Shown here: positions 1-13,213 of the stretch, one piece after another | Layout: each line of letters starts with the position of its first letter | Numbering within the stretch: the first letter of the stretch is position 1 | Origin: Lentinus brumalis | Taxonomy: Eukaryota > Basidiomycota > Agaricomycetes > Polyporales > Polyporaceae | Reading direction: 5' to 3' | Assembly (NCBI GenBank): GCA_001792895.1 | Contig: MARA01000005.1 | Coordinates: forward strand, 2,294,001-2,358,000 | Length of the DNA stretch: 64,000 nucleotides | Notes under the pieces: generated by a model | Databases searched by the model: none | Seen by the model: only the letters and a program-made list of their open reading frames with translations | Told to the model about the DNA's origin: nothing | Made by a program: the position numbers and the translations under genes

Positions 1-1
1 T

Positions 2-933
2 GGCCCGGGCGAGGCTGGCCCTTCCCCTCGCTCGCGGCCCGCCTCGCGCGCAACATCCCCGGTTCGTGGCTCGCACAGGTCGCATCCGCATTCGAGGCAA
101 GGGAGCAGTACAGCGACGGGCAGCACCCCACCGACGGTCGACGGAGCGACACATGCAGCGCAGAAGATCTTGACGCTTGCCACGGAAAGCCTAGACATGC
201 TGCGTAGTGTGACGGGGGTGTTCAAGGACAGCTTGGACCGTGCCGACATGTGAGTACTTGCTTCTCCTCCCTGACGTAGATGCATAGCTGATCACCCGTC
301 TTCTTACAGCTGGGTCGAGCGGCTGCGTGTCGTAGGCTTGCAGCGTGGGCAGAACGGTGCAGCAGAAGGCGATCCTGAAAGCGATCCCATGCTCAATTAC
401 CGCGACAACCAGCTTCCTCCCTACCCTCTTCCACGCACGCATGACCAGAGATTACATGCACACTCACCTTCCTCTCCTGTGTCCCCCTACGCACCCCTCA
501 CCCCTACCACGCCGGGGACTGCGCCTGGCTCTGGATATTCCACCCCGTTCTACAGCCTGCCTCATTCCTCCAGCACAGGATCCCTCTCTGGCCTATCGCA
601 CGCGTTCCCTGGCCCCCTGAGCATGGTCCCCCATACGATGCCCCTTCACCTGCTGGCGGTGCTGTCGCGAGCTTGGACAAGCTGTCTCTGTCGTCGAACT
701 ACTCCGACGCAGGATCGCGATACACGACCCCGAAGAGCGCCCTGCTCGGGCTTCCGCCCGAGGGCGAATCCGGCGGCGGCAGAGGTGAGAAGAGGCGGAG
801 CGAGAGCGACGAGAGCGATGCCGCGGTGATGGCTGCGACCGCGTTGGCGGGCATGGCTGGCTCGACGGGGCGTCTGCCGGCGAAGCGTATAAAGCAGGAG
901 GAGCGAGACGTTCGGATGGAGGTCGACAGCTGA
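2..933 (+). CDS. Opi1-like transcriptional regulator, 3' part (5' end outside window)
   Basis: The visible protein begins in a Ser/Pro-rich stretch. It then has a helical segment ending exon 1 (donor GTGAGT at 250, acceptor CAG at 307-309) that continues into VERLRVVGLQR at the start of exon 2. This block resembles the conserved region of basidiomycete Opi1-domain proteins, which in yeast repress phospholipid-synthesis genes by sensing phosphatidic acid; I rely on memory of the family here. The rest is Ser/Pro/Thr-rich and ends in a basic patch AKRIKQEE that could be a nuclear signal, with TGA at 931-933. The frame changes once between about 600 and 650. One extra C in the CCCCC run at 613-617 would join the two parts, and no good intron is visible there. 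The family call is moderate, the presence of a gene is firm. Confidence 0.5.
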
Positions 934-2371
934 AGGGGATTTGGGGAGAGGACGGGGAGAAAGGGTGTCGGCGTGTTGTGAGCCGGGATTTATGCGAATT
1001 CACGTCGCGGGATGACGCACGGCCATCCGAGCTCATCCGACCCTCGCGTCCGGGGGTCCGATCTCCGCCTTTGGGCCTTGGCCGGTGGCCCCTTCCCTCA
1101 GCTCTCCTCGTTGCATCGTCTGACTCTCTTCTCGGGCCGTCTGATATCTGATGCATCAACGCTATGTCGCGGCCAGAGCCTGGGACGCTGCCCGACGAGG
1201 CCATTGCGTTGCGCATCCTGCACGAAGTTCCTGCTCGTCGTTTCGTTTCTCAGTTCTGGATAGGTGTAATGGTCATTGGTGTCATATGGACGGTCACCTG
1301 TGTCTTCTAGTCTGGTTGCTTGTATTACCTGCCCCTCGTCCATCCTCGTATTGCACCGCACGGACACTGCTGTTAGTACTTGTATACTCCACCGTCGTAT
1401 GCTTGCGCCCTCTCGCATCGTGACCCCTTGGATTTGATTACATATCAGTTAGCCGCATACGTATGTTCTCCGGGCTTTTCTTCTCCGGTCGGTCGTGCCT
1501 CGTTACCCTCCCTCCGTGTGATCATCCTCGCGAACGGTGTGTACTGTTACATATGATGTGCCCTTGTGTCTGGTGTTTGCGTATTGCTTATGTATACCAG
1601 TAGTACTTATCTATCGCGCGGATCTCGGTGCCTTCCATCCTCCGGTGCTAGCCACTGTTGTCGTGTACAGAAATTACCCGTACGGATCCAACGTTGGCAT
1701 ACCAGTCTGGTCTCGTAGCTATAAGTACCCCGCCGCTGTAATCTTGCACCTGACCACCTGCGCAGGTGTTACAGTTTTTTATATTTTCAGTGCGAACTTC
1801 ATGGCGCAGCACTCCTCTTCCTTCGACACGGTCTTGGACGTTTTAGGCAGAACATCATGGAATTTGTCTCTCCTTAGGAGACATTGACGGGCCTACTGAC
1901 GTGCAGCCCTACAAGCGGCCCCATGGTCCTCCCCTGCTAAGCCGATCACTATGATCCTATCCTGGTGGTCTCCGGTAAGCATTCACAGTTCACACTTTTC
2001 CTATATTGACACACATCTCAGGTTACGAGGTTTCTCTGAATGGACGTCCGACACAACGGGCCGTCCTAGTTCTTATACACCAGGCACACCGTCTCGGTTG
2101 CGCCCAGGGTTGCAAGGCAGGCGTCCGATATGATGTGGTGGGCCAAATCTCCTCCACCGGGACCAAACTGGGTTAAAGGCTAGGGCTCCTCCGCAAATAG
2201 TTGAAATACGCGCTATTGTTAACCTGTCTGCGGGCACGGTAGCCGCAGTTGCCCAGAAGTGCTGCATTTTCAAGTACCCGGAGAGATGCCAGACATAGCC
2301 CATAAGCACAGTCGTCGTCAGAGAAGATATCGCATATTGCGCGAAGGGAGCTGCACCCTCGGCTTCTCTGT
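934..2371. other. intergenic, no gene recognised
   Basis: No reading frame here has convincing codon structure, splice signals or family motifs. It holds the 3' flank of the Opi1-like gene and the upstream region of P450-A. Confidence 0.5.
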
Positions 2372-4409
2372 ATGATGGTGTACGCGAGTCTTCTTGTGGG
2401 TCTCGCCGTTGCGGCTCTCGTCGTCGTCGTGCTTCGTTCTCGCCGTTTGAGGCGCCGCCGTGGACTCCCCTTGCCTCCTGGACCGAAGCCCCTCCCTTTC
2501 CTTGGGAATCTCCTAGACATTCCCAAGGAGCAGCCGTGGGTTACGTACAGGGATTGGGCTGAGCAATATGGTGCGTGGTTTCTGGCATTGGATGGTCCTT
2601 CAGAACCTCTTCCGCTGATGGCATAATGAAGGGGACGTCGTCGGTCTGCAGCTACCCGGAGATCAACTCCTCATCATTTTGCATTCCCACCAAGCCGCGA
2701 TAGACCTCCTCGACAAACGTTCAGCCACATACTCTGACCGACCGAAGTCTGTCGTCGTAGACTTGTATGTTCAACGTATCATTTGCTTCTGCTCGGAGGA
2801 CTGATTGCCGTGCATGATTTGGCCGCAGGCTCGGCTTGAGCTGGAACACGCCTCTCGTTCCGTATGGCGAAGAATGGAGACGGACACGCCGGGCGTCGGG
2901 GCAACACTTCACTCCGAAGGTTGTCTCCAAGCACTACCCCATCCTCACCCAGGAAGTGCACCGGTTCCTCCGCCTCCTACGCGCCGAACCTGCCCGGCTT
3001 CGTGAACTGATGGAATTGTGAGTGATACAAGTCAGGATGAATTCACTATGCTGAGGTATATGGCATCTTTCAAACAGTTCATTCGCGGCAATCATGTTGA
3101 AGGCCATGTACGGCATAGAAATCACGCCGGAGGACCCGAAATATGTATCCTTGCTTCACGACGCACTCGAGGCACCGATCGAGGCACTCCTGCCTGGCAG
3201 TTTCCTCGTCGAGTACATCCCGGTCTTGCGGTATGTCCCCGCATGGGTTCCTGGCGCCGGCTTTCAGAAGAAGTTCGCTCGCTGGAGAGGTCTCATTACC
3301 GACTTCCTCAACCTGCCCTTCGCTGACGCAAAGCAAGCATGGGTACGTCTCGCGGCAGCTAGGCATGCGTGTGTTGTACGTCTTGCTCAGTGTCTTGACG
3401 TCGTCACGAACGTAGTTGCGCGGAGAAGGCTATCACTCAGCTACCCACGAGATGCTGGAAGAGATCTCCCGGGCCAATCTCAGTGAGGCGGAGGCAGCTG
3501 ACGAGGAGCGAGTCGCCAGGATAGGTGCCGCGAACGCGTACGCTGCCGGCGCAGACAGTGTAAGTTCCTTGCTTGCGCTTCTTCGCAGATGCTGCCTCAT
3601 CCTAGCTCATACCACAAACAGACATTTTCCACATTGCTGTCGTTCTTCATGGCGATGGCGATGTATCCCGAGGTCCAGAGGAAAGCCCAGGAAGAGCTGG
3701 ACGCGGTCGTCGGTCCCAACAGGCTCCCGGAACATGGCGATCGGGAGTCTCTGCCCTATGTGAACGCCGTGGCCAAGGAGGCGTTGCGGTGGCAGAACGC
3801 CGTCCCGCTTGGCATTGTCCACAGGTCCATGGCCAATGACGAGTACAATGGTTACTTTCTGCCGGAGGGAACGCTGGTCTTCACCAACGTCTGGTCAGTG
3901 TTGAATTCCAGCATGTGGGTCGATGCTGTGAGAGCTGAGTTAGACAAATCACGTCAAGGGCAATCATGCATGACCCGAAGACATACCCGAACCCCGATGT
4001 CTTCGAGCCGGAGCGTTACCTCAAGAATGGTGTGCTGAACCCAGATGCTCCGAACCCCAACGATGTTGTGTTCGGCTACGGGCGTAGGTGAGCTTACTTG
4101 TTGGTGATGCCTGCTTGTAATTCAGACTGAGTTGACCGACCGTTGGCAGGATATGCTTGGGCCGGCACCTCGCAGACGCGTCGCTGTTCCTCAATGTTGC
4201 CTCGGTTTTGCATGTCTTCAAGATAACCCCGCCGCTCGACATCAATAGGCAACCGAAGAAGGTCGAGGTCAAGATGTCTACTGGATTCCTTTCGTCAGTG
4301 GTCTCAGTTCAATATCGTTCTCCTACTGATAGTGTATAGGCATCCGTCCGGTTTCGAGTGCACGATCGCACCCCGTTCGCCTTCGGCTGAGGCAATGCTG
4401 CGTGAATGA
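2372..4409 (+). CDS. cytochrome P450 monooxygenase (P450-A), 9 exons
   Basis: A complete microsomal P450 of 514 residues, a normal length. Exons: 2372-2570, 2632-2764, 2829-3017, 3078-3342, 3416-3559, 3622-3893, 3959-4087, 4150-4293, 4340-4409. All phases agree. The N terminus is one membrane anchor (about residues 3-22), a basic patch and the proline hinge LPLPPGPKPLPFLGN. The heme-binding motif FGYGRRICLG spans the exon 7/8 junction with its cysteine ligand at the start of exon 8. EALRW upstream is the E-x-x-R helix and FEPERYL the PERF-type motif. The overall pattern (GDVVGLQLPG, SDRPKS) fits the OrdA/CYP64-like group common in polypores. Substrate unknown. The start uses the first of two adjacent ATGs. 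P450-B at 53.7 kb is a close relative on the same strand. Confidence 0.93.
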
Positions 4410-5110
4410 GCGGCATTCGATTGGGCTGGGGATAGAGACGTGTAGAGTACATCGTTCTTGATGGGCAATCCAGATTGAATCTGCTATCGGTTTGCATATT
4501 TGCCCTGCATACGCTGATCCTGACTCTTCCTGACTACACTCGAACCGATGCAATCTTCCAAATGGGTCCAACTCTTCTCACTTGTATCGATAAGTCTGAG
4601 CTTGAGGTTTGAGGTGACCAAATCGTACCGAGTTCTCTCGTCCTATCGCCTTCCGAGCACGTTTGATTCCGCGTCCAGCAAGGGTCCTCCACCACGTCAT
4701 GTGCTCGAGGAACGATGAGGAAAGCTCTTGCCTATAAACTTCGGAACGGCTGCAACGTGGTTGAGAGACGGACTTGGCGGACGCGGAAACGTTCGTTATC
4801 TCGACGCTCCCGATGCGATCTAGCGGAGAAGGCGCACGTGCAGGACGGCTTAGAGAAATGACGCTGCTCGACGCTTGCTCGACTCTTGAGTCTCCTCCTC
4901 GTCCTCCTCGTCCTCGTATCGTCTTCGGACCTAACTTATTGCTCCTTGCTCTTCGACCACGACCATCTTCGCGACCCCCGTCTCATCCCACGCAAGACTC
5001 GAGTATCTGTGCTGTAATCGTTGCGCCTGCGCGCAACGTCCTACGAACAGCAAGACCACCAAGGGAGTCGCTAGGACTCCTGGTCGCTGTTCGCAACCAC
5101 CCCCCGCTGT
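4410..5110. other. intergenic with promoter of the ankyrin/RCC1/BTB gene
   Basis: The segment separates the P450-A stop from the next ATG. A CTATAAACTT sequence near 4733 is a possible TATA element. No other gene is seen. Confidence 0.4.
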
Positions 5111-8100
5111 ATGACCGCTCTCCATGCCTACTTCCACCAACGCAACCAGCAGGCCTTCCAGCGCCTGCTGGACCCCACCAGGAGTCACTCTGGCGGCGGT
5201 CCCAGCACCAGCGGAGGCAAATCCTGGTCGCGCCCCAGTCCGCTGAGCTCGGCAGGTGCAGTCGACGTCAACGCGCGCGATTATTGGGGCAGGACCGTCT
5301 TGCACCTCGCCGCCTCGTCCCAGGACGCTTCTGCCCCGGAGTTCGTCCGCCTGCTTCTCGCCCACCCGACTATCAACGTCAATATCGCCGACACGGAGAG
5401 CCATTGGACGCCGCTGCACCGCGCCCTCTACAATGGCAACATCGCGACGGCACTGCTGCTCCTCCAGAGGTCCGACATCGATACCTTGGCTCGGGACGTC
5501 GAGGGATACACCCCATTCGACCTCTACAACTCCACGATCGAGGGCACGATTCCAGACCATCATGAACATCTCGGAGAGGAGTTGTACACCTGGGGATCGA
5601 ACAGGAACGCCGCGCTCGGGGTCGGGGACGGGAACGACAGAGCGTATCCCGAGCTCGTGTCCCCGCGTGTCCCTGACGTGTCGGAGAAGGAGAACGTGGA
5701 TGCGAGATTCACGCCGGTACGTGTCCGGCAGGTTGTGATGTCCAAACTGCACACGGTCATCGTCACGGATGAACCCCGAGGCAACCTACGCGTATGCGGG
5801 TTCGGCAGCGGCGGCAGACTTGGACCCGGCCAGCACACCCAGTACACCCCCATTGCGCTTCCTGGCTTTAATCAGACTGTGGACTCCGTCGCGGTTGGCC
5901 AGGACCATACGCTCGTGCTCACCAAGGGCGGCGAAGTCTACAGCTGGGGCCTCAACCGGTTCTCCCAGCTGGGCTACGTCGTAGAGACGACCACGGGGGC
6001 CGTGTTGAGGAGCCGATCCAGTCAGCTCCCCGGAAGATCGCTGGGGCCATCAAAAACAGATTTGTGGTCGGCGTTGCTGCTTGCAAGACTGCCTCGGCTT
6101 GCTGGACTGCCGACGAGGTGTTCACCTGGGGCACGAACAACGGGCAACTCGGTAAGTTCCTCACCTTACCGAACGAAGCTGGTCCGGCTCACCTCCCGTG
6201 CAGGGTACGACCGTTCGGCTCACCCCGTGCAGATCGCGCCCCGTGTGGTTACGAAGATCACGCACCCCGTACTCTCTGTCTCGATCACAGTGCGCATACC
6301 CTTGCTTTCTCGCAAAAGTTATCTGACGCCTTGCAGGACTCGGCCTTGGCGTGCCTTCTTGATACGCAGGAAGTTGTCTGTCTGTGGAACGACGGGCACT
6401 TCAAGGTTGTGTGAGTCGTCATCTGGGAGTCCTGTTCTCACGTGCGTACTGATGACGCGGACCAGTTTTCCACCGTATGCGTTCCCGTCCGAAGCCATTC
6501 CCTACCGGCCCCCACAGGCGAAGGGCAAGAGTGGTCTCAGCATCGAGATCGACAAGATCACGAGCTGCGAAGACAGCTTCGCCGCGCTGTCCTCGACTGG
6601 TGAATTGTTCATGTTCACTTTGCCGTCACCACCCGAGAGCGGCACAAGCGCCAGCAAGTCGCGGTTCAACGTGCAGCCTCAACGTGTGTGGGCCCTGCGC
6701 AAGCAGTTCAGCGCCGTGAGGGTGCGTATACATCCAAGAGTCTGTGCAGACTCTGTCTCATACTTGGCCTTCAGGATGTCGCACTTGGTGTAGACGGCTC
6801 AATCATCATCTGTACCGAATCTGGCCACGTCCTGGTACGCTCGCGCAACCTCAAGTCCGGACAGGGCTCGTCCTCCAAGATGTTCAAGTTCCAGCGTGTA
6901 CCATACATTCAGCGTGTCACTCAGGTATGCGCAAACGCCACGGGCGCCTTCGCAGCGTTGCGCTCGGACTGGAAACCCGAAGAGGTTCGCGTTGCGGGCA
7001 ATTTGCTTGCTCAGGATCTCGCGTCTGTCCAGCCATACTTACGCATGAAGTTCACCCATCCGGGAGAGGAAGCCGTTGGAGACCCTTTAAGTCCGGTTAA
7101 GGAGTCTACAATAGCCTCACCGGATCTAGACCCAGCGTCAGACGATGAAGACGAGGACTTTGCTGTACAGAGCGACATTCGGCAGCTGAGGGCTCTGTGC
7201 TCCATTATCTACCGACTGAAGGAGGCGAAGAAGGGCACTAGCAACAAGAGCGTCCTCGATCCTGACGACATGCCCTGCGATGCCGACCTCCTTGTTCACC
7301 TTCAGTCCACTGGTATCGAGCTGCCTGCTCACCGTGTCATCCTCGCCGCACGGTCGCCCATCCTTTGCCAGGTCCTCTCGGAGGGGAAGCTTGTGCGCGA
7401 CCCGCGGTCCAGTCTAACCGTGCAAGGCCATCTGAACAAAGCCTCGTCGAAGCAGCTGGCCAGACTCACGTTCACCGGGTGTCATCCGCTCTCAGTCCTG
7501 ATCGTCATGGTCTACCTCTATTCGGACGAATCCCTGGCCATCTGGGATCACAGGATTGGACATGCGATTCAGCGGCAGCTCGAGCCGCTGAAAGTCAAGG
7601 TCTCGCAGGTGAAGGGCGAGTTGCAGGCACTCGCCTCACTCCTCGAGCTTCCAGCCCTGGCTGATGTGTTGGAAGCTCCTGTCAAGCGCACACCCAAAGC
7701 CTCCCTTGCCGCTGACATGCAACGGCTCTTCATTGGGAACCAAACGGGAGGCGTCGGCGCTCGTACTCGACGACCGCTCGCACCGGACGTCATCCTGCAA
7801 CTCGCTGAACGCGAGGTGTACTGCCATTCCGTTCTGCTTCGTGCCCGTTCACCTTTCTTCGCCGCGTTCTTCGACGACAGGGACTGGACGACGAAGCGCT
7901 GGACAGCAGACGGCACCGTTGTGGTCAATCTCAAGCATATGAAGTGGCGCGCTATGGAGCCGGTGCTCAAGTACCTCTGTTGTGGCGGGGACAAGGAGAT
8001 CTTCGACGTTGTCGAGGATGTCCGCACGGTTGAGGAGCTCATCGACTTTATGTTCGATGTCATGGCCATCGCCGTAAGTCTTTCTGCTTGGCTTCCATTG

Positions 8101-9773
8101 CTTGCGTTGTTCTGATGAACAAGATAGAACGAGTTGCATATTGATCGTCTCGTGCTCATCTGCTCGTGGGTCATCATGAAGCGTGTCTGGATCACCAATG
8201 TCTGTTCTATCCTTGTGGATGCGACGCACTATCATGCGAAGGCTCTCGTTCGGCTCCTCCAAGAGTACATGGCGATCAACATGGAAGTGTTCCTCGAGAG
8301 CCGAATGCTCGAAGATCTCCCGGCGGATCTCGTCAGGCAGCTTTCTGCGTTCGTCCGCGCCCAGCAGAAAGTGAAATATCCGGTCTCGCGCTCGACACTC
8401 TTTGTCGACCAGGCGATGGAGGCCTGGGGGAAATGGCTTGCGCTCCAGGACATCCCACAACCTATCGTGCCGTCATTCCGTCCTGGGGCGTTCAAAGACT
8501 CGCCGAAGCTGTCCCCGCCTGGGCAGAGCAAGCGCGCCAACCGGCAGTCTGCACCCAGTAGCCCGATGCTACGTCCAACTGTCAGCGCCCGCCCTGCTGC
8601 TGCAGGCATCCCCGACGACGAAGTCTTCATGATGGACGAGCCTGAGACTCCTACCCCTATGCCTGGACCTGGACCTCCTTCGCGGGTACCGAGCGGGAGC
8701 GAGTCGCCAGCCAGGATGGCTACCGGTTGGAGGACTATCACTTCTGCGCCCAAGGTCGACATGAAGTCCATCATGGCAGAGGCGTTGATACCGAAGACCT
8801 CGCCCGGCCGGCCAGTTGCTCAAGGTCGGGCCCCGGACACGCCGCGAGGAACGCCTCCGCGTCCGTCGCTTGATGGTCCGTTGAGAGGCGGGCCTATTCC
8901 ACGCATGCCTTCTGGCTCCACTTTGTCGTGGAGAGCCCAGCAACCTCCCGCCGCGGCTGCAGGACCATCGGCAGCGCCTTCGCCCCAGAAGGACAGTAGA
9001 ACGCAGCCGGCTGCGGCAACGGCTACTACTGGACCTTCATCTGCCGCCGCGGCACCTTCCACTGCAGTGCGTTCTCAGCCGACGACGCCTCGAAAGCCCG
9101 TGGCGCCTGGCTTGGGACCTGTGTTTACGCCGACTAAACAGGCTCCGGCCCCTGCTAGCTCGTCGATCCGGCGCGTCTCGTAAGTCCATTCGTTGTTCGT
9201 GTTCGACGTGAGCATGCGGTGACTGAGCTTCCACCTACTAGGAGCGGCAAGGTGTGGACCCCAAACCCAGTCCAACCTGTCGTACAGTCGTACGCCACTC
9301 CCGGCTCCGTCGTGTCCTTTGCCGCCATCCAGCTCGCGCAGGCCGAGCAGGACGTCGCGCCCGTCAAGGACAAGCGCTCCCTCGTCGAGATCCAGGAAGA
9401 GGAGCGCGCGCGCCAGGCGGAGGAGGACTTCCTCCGCTGGTGGTCGGCCGAGGAGGAGCGAGTGAAGGCGGAGGAACTGGCTACTGCCGCGCTGCTGGCG
9501 GGCCCGCTGCCTCCGAAGAAGGCGAAGAGGGCGAGGAACCCGCCGAAGGGCAAGTCTGTAGGTCCGCCTGCGCCGGGCGGAGACGGGCAGAAGGGTATCA
9601 ATGGGAAGGATGTACCGAGGCCGCCTCAGCCTCAGCCTCGCGAGAGGCTGCCTCGGGATCAGGCGCCGTCCCAGGGCACGGGGCAGGGACAAGGCGCGAA
9701 GCCGCGCAGACGGCGTCCGAAGGACGATGCACGCAGACCGGACGCTCAAGCGGTTTCGGTGCCCCAACCATGA
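5111..9773 (+). CDS. ankyrin/RCC1/double-BTB protein (inhibitor of Bruton tyrosine kinase-like)
   Basis: A 1,446-residue protein in seven exons: 5111-6151, 6204-6289, 6337-6410, 6466-6721, 6775-8073, 8128-9179, 9242-9773. Ankyrin repeats lie at about 52-145 (GRTVLHLAA, TPLHRALYNGN) and RCC1 blades at about 155-400 (ELYTWGSNRN, VYSWGLNRFSQLG, VFTWGTNNGQLG). A first BTB domain starts near 650 (PAHRVILAARSP) and a second near 820 (CHSVLLRARSPFF). After that comes a Pro/Ser-rich region and a charged helix (SLVEIQEEERARQAEE). This order is that of IBtk homologues, thought to be Cul3-type ubiquitin ligase adaptors; that role is inferred from the family. Exon 1 needs one extra base: adding a G to the GGGGG run at 5995-5999 restores the RCC1 frame and makes the total exactly 1,447 codons. 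Confidence 0.88.
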
Positions 9774-12162
9774 ACCTTGCATCGTAAGAGATCGTAAGCC
9801 ATGGTCAAGCGTTACTGTACTTACATCCTTCGTGTCGTGGGTCTGATTTACGGTTCAAGAATCTATGGCGTGGACGTTGTGCCCCGAGCTTTGGTGGAAC
9901 GTACTTGTCGTGTAGCCAGCTAGAACGTAGACTTGTAGATAGTATCATTATACCACGTAGTGTGCTCCCATATCATACTGTATGTCATTGTATCGCAACC
10001 AGGCACGCAGGTGCTGCAAGTCTGGTTTGCCAATCCGCTTTTGTATGCAGAAAACGTCGCTTTGGGATCCGGTGCGGGCTTATAGCTGGAGTAGGTGTGG
10101 TTCATCGTCCGTATATCGAAAGCGCAACGAACGATGCTATCATACATAGATACACTGAAAACAACGGTACCCTACTGCAATCTGCGTAGACTATCAGATC
10201 ATGGAGAGCGGACGTACTGAGAACGTTTCTGTTGCGTGGCGAGTGCCTACACTCATCTGCGCCTTCTCTCTGTATCTTATCCTCAGGTTTGCGTCCCCTC
10301 TTCAAGGATTTCTCGCTAACGTGATGTACGAACAACGTGTGAAGGGCGTTAGAATCACCGACCAACGCGCGCGCAAGACCAGCGATGTGCTGACAAGCAT
10401 CAACACATGGGAGCAGTTGTACACGCACCAAATCGGCATGTTTCGTGAGCGCGAGGTGGCGACGACTGCGTACTAAGTATGGTAAGCGTGAGTGCCTGGT
10501 GAAGTGATTTCTCGGAGTGGGGATGTTCTGTGTGCTGATATTGTTGCTCAAGCAACCTTGATCGGGTCCAGCAATGTTCTGAGCCCGACTCGAAGCCGTC
10601 AGGATCCCAAAGCCGGCCGTCTTCAGGCCGGGCTGGGCCGAGCTCTCGGGAGCCTGACGGCTCGCTGTGAGCTCGAGCCGGGGAAGCTCGGACTTCCTGA
10701 CGCTGGTCGGAGGACCTGATACAGTGGGCTATAGGACTGATTTCGAGATGAAGTTCACGTTCAATAGACCACTGTCGACCTCCCACACCATCCTCGCCAA
10801 TGTAGCTGACCCTTGCAGCCCCTTGAACCCTCCTATTCCACTCACCATCCGGGCAGCGCTTATCGCACGCAGGCTCCGACTCCTGCCGACCTCGAGCTCA
10901 GCTTGAGTCGTCCTCGAGAGCTCGGCCTGGGGTTTCCTGGCCAGGCCGTAGCTCTCGAAGCCGAGCTTTAGCCGCGGCAAGTTCGGAGGAGCCGAGCTCG
11001 CACCTCACCAAGAGTCCTGATTAGGGTCTGTGTCTAGCTGTGTCTGGTCCCCATCGTGGGCATCGTTCTGTAGACCGTACCCACCTTCTAGCTGCCAACC
11101 GTCCGTGGATCTGATGAGGACTATGTAAGATACGCGGAAGAGGAGGCCTGAAGAAGTCGAGATCCCACGAACCTCCTGCCTGATCTCTGTACGAGCCGAC
11201 GTGCAAGTCAGAGTCGTCGTGGAGATGTCGCAAGATCCGGACTGATAAATCCTCCAAGGGAAGAGCTGGGGTGAAGCGTGATCTATGGCTGCTGTGGATC
11301 CGATGGCGGATCGCTGTTCATAAATCCCCCGGCGAACTTAACCCTCCAGGACATCGTCCTAGGCTTCGACTTGGGTAGGTGTGACGGTGCACCGACAGTC
11401 GTTAAGATACCTGGGCAGGCATCAACAACAGGGCGACATCCATGACTCCTACTTACTTGGAAGCCGCTCGGGACGCGAACGTCGGGCTGAAACTTGCCAT
11501 CGCCAATGAATCTGGGTGGTACACGTAAGCCCTGCACGATACAGTGGACTGCACGATGTCGCGCAACTCATGATGCCGAGGGTTTGCTCAAGGATCTGTC
11601 CGAGACGAGAATGAGCGACATCGGACGCGTCGGGCAGACGAATCGACCTTCGGCTGCACCATGTGTATTATGTACATGTTTCCGGAATACTTGCCCCGTA
11701 GCGAGCTGCGGAACGGAGTGGTCAGCATCCGAAATCAACTCGTCAAGGTCGAGATCGTTACGAGGATGTACTTAGCAGCCATAAACGTTCGCGAACATAC
11801 GATGCGCCGGTTGCATCGCGGATGACTTGCATAAAGAGCGATGTTGATGGCCGACACCCGCTTGACCCGTACACGGGAGGGTGGGACGGTTCCATGAACC
11901 GTCATATCGCTGTGGTCGTGGCCGGACTTAATCGTACTTCTCGACATGCTCCGCAGGTCATCTTGGGAGCGACGGGGGCCCGATACTTTGCAAAAAGCTG
12001 ACCTGGGACGGCGGGGGCGGCTTGGCGGCTTGGCAGTACAGAACTCGACCGCAGACGCGCACATGACGGGTCCGAACGGAGGATTGGGGTAGGGGAAACG
12101 ATATAATGCACCGCGCATAGGGCCGACGGTGCCTAAGAGAGAGGATAGTCTTGATGCTGCGC
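9774..12162. other. intergenic; GC-rich duplicated-looking stretch and weak coding remnants
   Basis: No gene recognised. Positions 10570-10990 contain diverged repetitions of CTCGAGC/GAGCTCGG-type sequence in both orientations, perhaps an old repeat. Between 11300 and 11780 short stretches read like protein (for example LQDIVLGFDLG followed by a GTAGGT donor, then EAARDANVGLKLAIANES), but I could not assemble a gene from them. Confidence 0.35.
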
Positions 12163-13213
12163 TCAAATCGTCCGCTGCATGGAGGTCAGATCGAGAGAGA
12201 CGACCCGTACAAACTGGTGACGCACCTGGACGACTGACCACTCCTCCATCGCCTCTTGGATCCGGGTCCTCAGCATCGTCCTGCATTCGCCACACGAGAT
12301 GTCGGTCGCAGCGCGCTCGAAAGTTGACTGCATCATGTACGTTGACGTGCCTGTAAGCAGTCATCAGTCAACGGCTGGCATGAGTGGCGGAGTAGTAGAC
12401 TCACTAGACATCGCGTTCCAGGCCATATCCGCGGCCGCGAAGGCCCACGCCAGGGTCAGCTCCTGCTGCTCTCGGGTACCACATGCGAGGTGAGGCTGGT
12501 GCATCTTCGGCGGGTTCATGACGATGTTCTTCAGTGCGTTGCGACGGGTCTGGTGCAAGTCGAACAGCAGCTTTATATGCACCGCTCCCATCTTCACACA
12601 CAGCTCGTCGGTGAGGCCGGAGAGGTCGTAGGCGAGGAGGTGCGAGGACACGGCGACGGCAAGGTCCTGGAGTCCATGGTGTGCGGCGAGGGCGTAGGCA
12701 TCGATTGGGTAGTACGGGGCTTGGGAGAGGATGAGTTGGAAAAGCGGCATATTCGGGGCGGCACACGATTGGATTGAGATGCCGTATTTTGAGAGTACTT
12801 CAACTGCGGACTCGATCGTCTCCAGGGTGGTGTTGGTGAGGTGGGCGCACGACAGACCGTAGGCGACATGAAGGGCGATGGCAAAGATGGCGGATGCCTC
12901 TGGGACGTGAATGCACTCGTCACGACCCGCCAGAAGGCCTCCAAATGCATCAGAAGACACATACCGAAGGAGACCGCGGTGGGCATAAAAGCGGCCGTTG
13001 TCTACCGTAACGAACTGGATGTCGGGCAGAGCTCCGCCGACCTCGAAGGAAGGACCAAACGCGGGCAGTGCGGGTGAGATGTCTGGGAATGGGGCGCGGG
13101 CGAGTAGCGCTGGCGCCGACTTGTGGGTACGGGGTGCAGGTGAGTTGGTTTGATGCGTAAGGAGATTTGGGTCTGCTTACCGCGCCGGCCGCACGCGTCG
13201 CAGGCTGCTCACA
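12163..13213 (-). pseudogene. BTB/POZ-like protein gene, main part, cut off from its start by the transposon
   Basis: Exons on the minus strand: rest of exon 1 (13206-13181), exon 2 (13119-12405), exon 3 (12350-12226), exon 4 (12174-12163, TGA). The BTB-like fold reads ALPDIQFVTVDNGRFYAHRG, followed by a helical region (LAAHHGLQDLAVAVSSHLL) and a C-terminal pattern CGECRTML...WSVVQRTI. This arrangement is common in a large agaricomycete-specific family of BTB proteins of unknown role, probably protein-protein adaptors. With the 5' piece at 22265-22358 the intact gene would encode 323 residues (324 codons, all phases agreeing). The intron after exon 1 uses an AAG acceptor. The gene is physically interrupted by a 9-kb insertion, so full-length protein is not expected unless the element excises. 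Confidence 0.85.
13207..13213. repeat. target-site duplication, left copy (GCTCACA)
   Basis: The seven bases GCTCACA directly precede the left terminal repeat and recur directly after the right one (22265-22271). The duplication falls inside codons of the BTB gene's first exon. Confidence 0.93.

Noticed and set aside
4774..5565. 263-codon plus-strand frame overlapping the start of the ankyrin/RCC1/BTB gene
   Set aside because: Arg/Pro-rich shadow of the real gene in another frame.
10201..10476. 91-codon plus-strand frame with a hydrophobic stretch
   Set aside because: No recognised motif, no convincing splice sites and no neighbours that suggest a gene.
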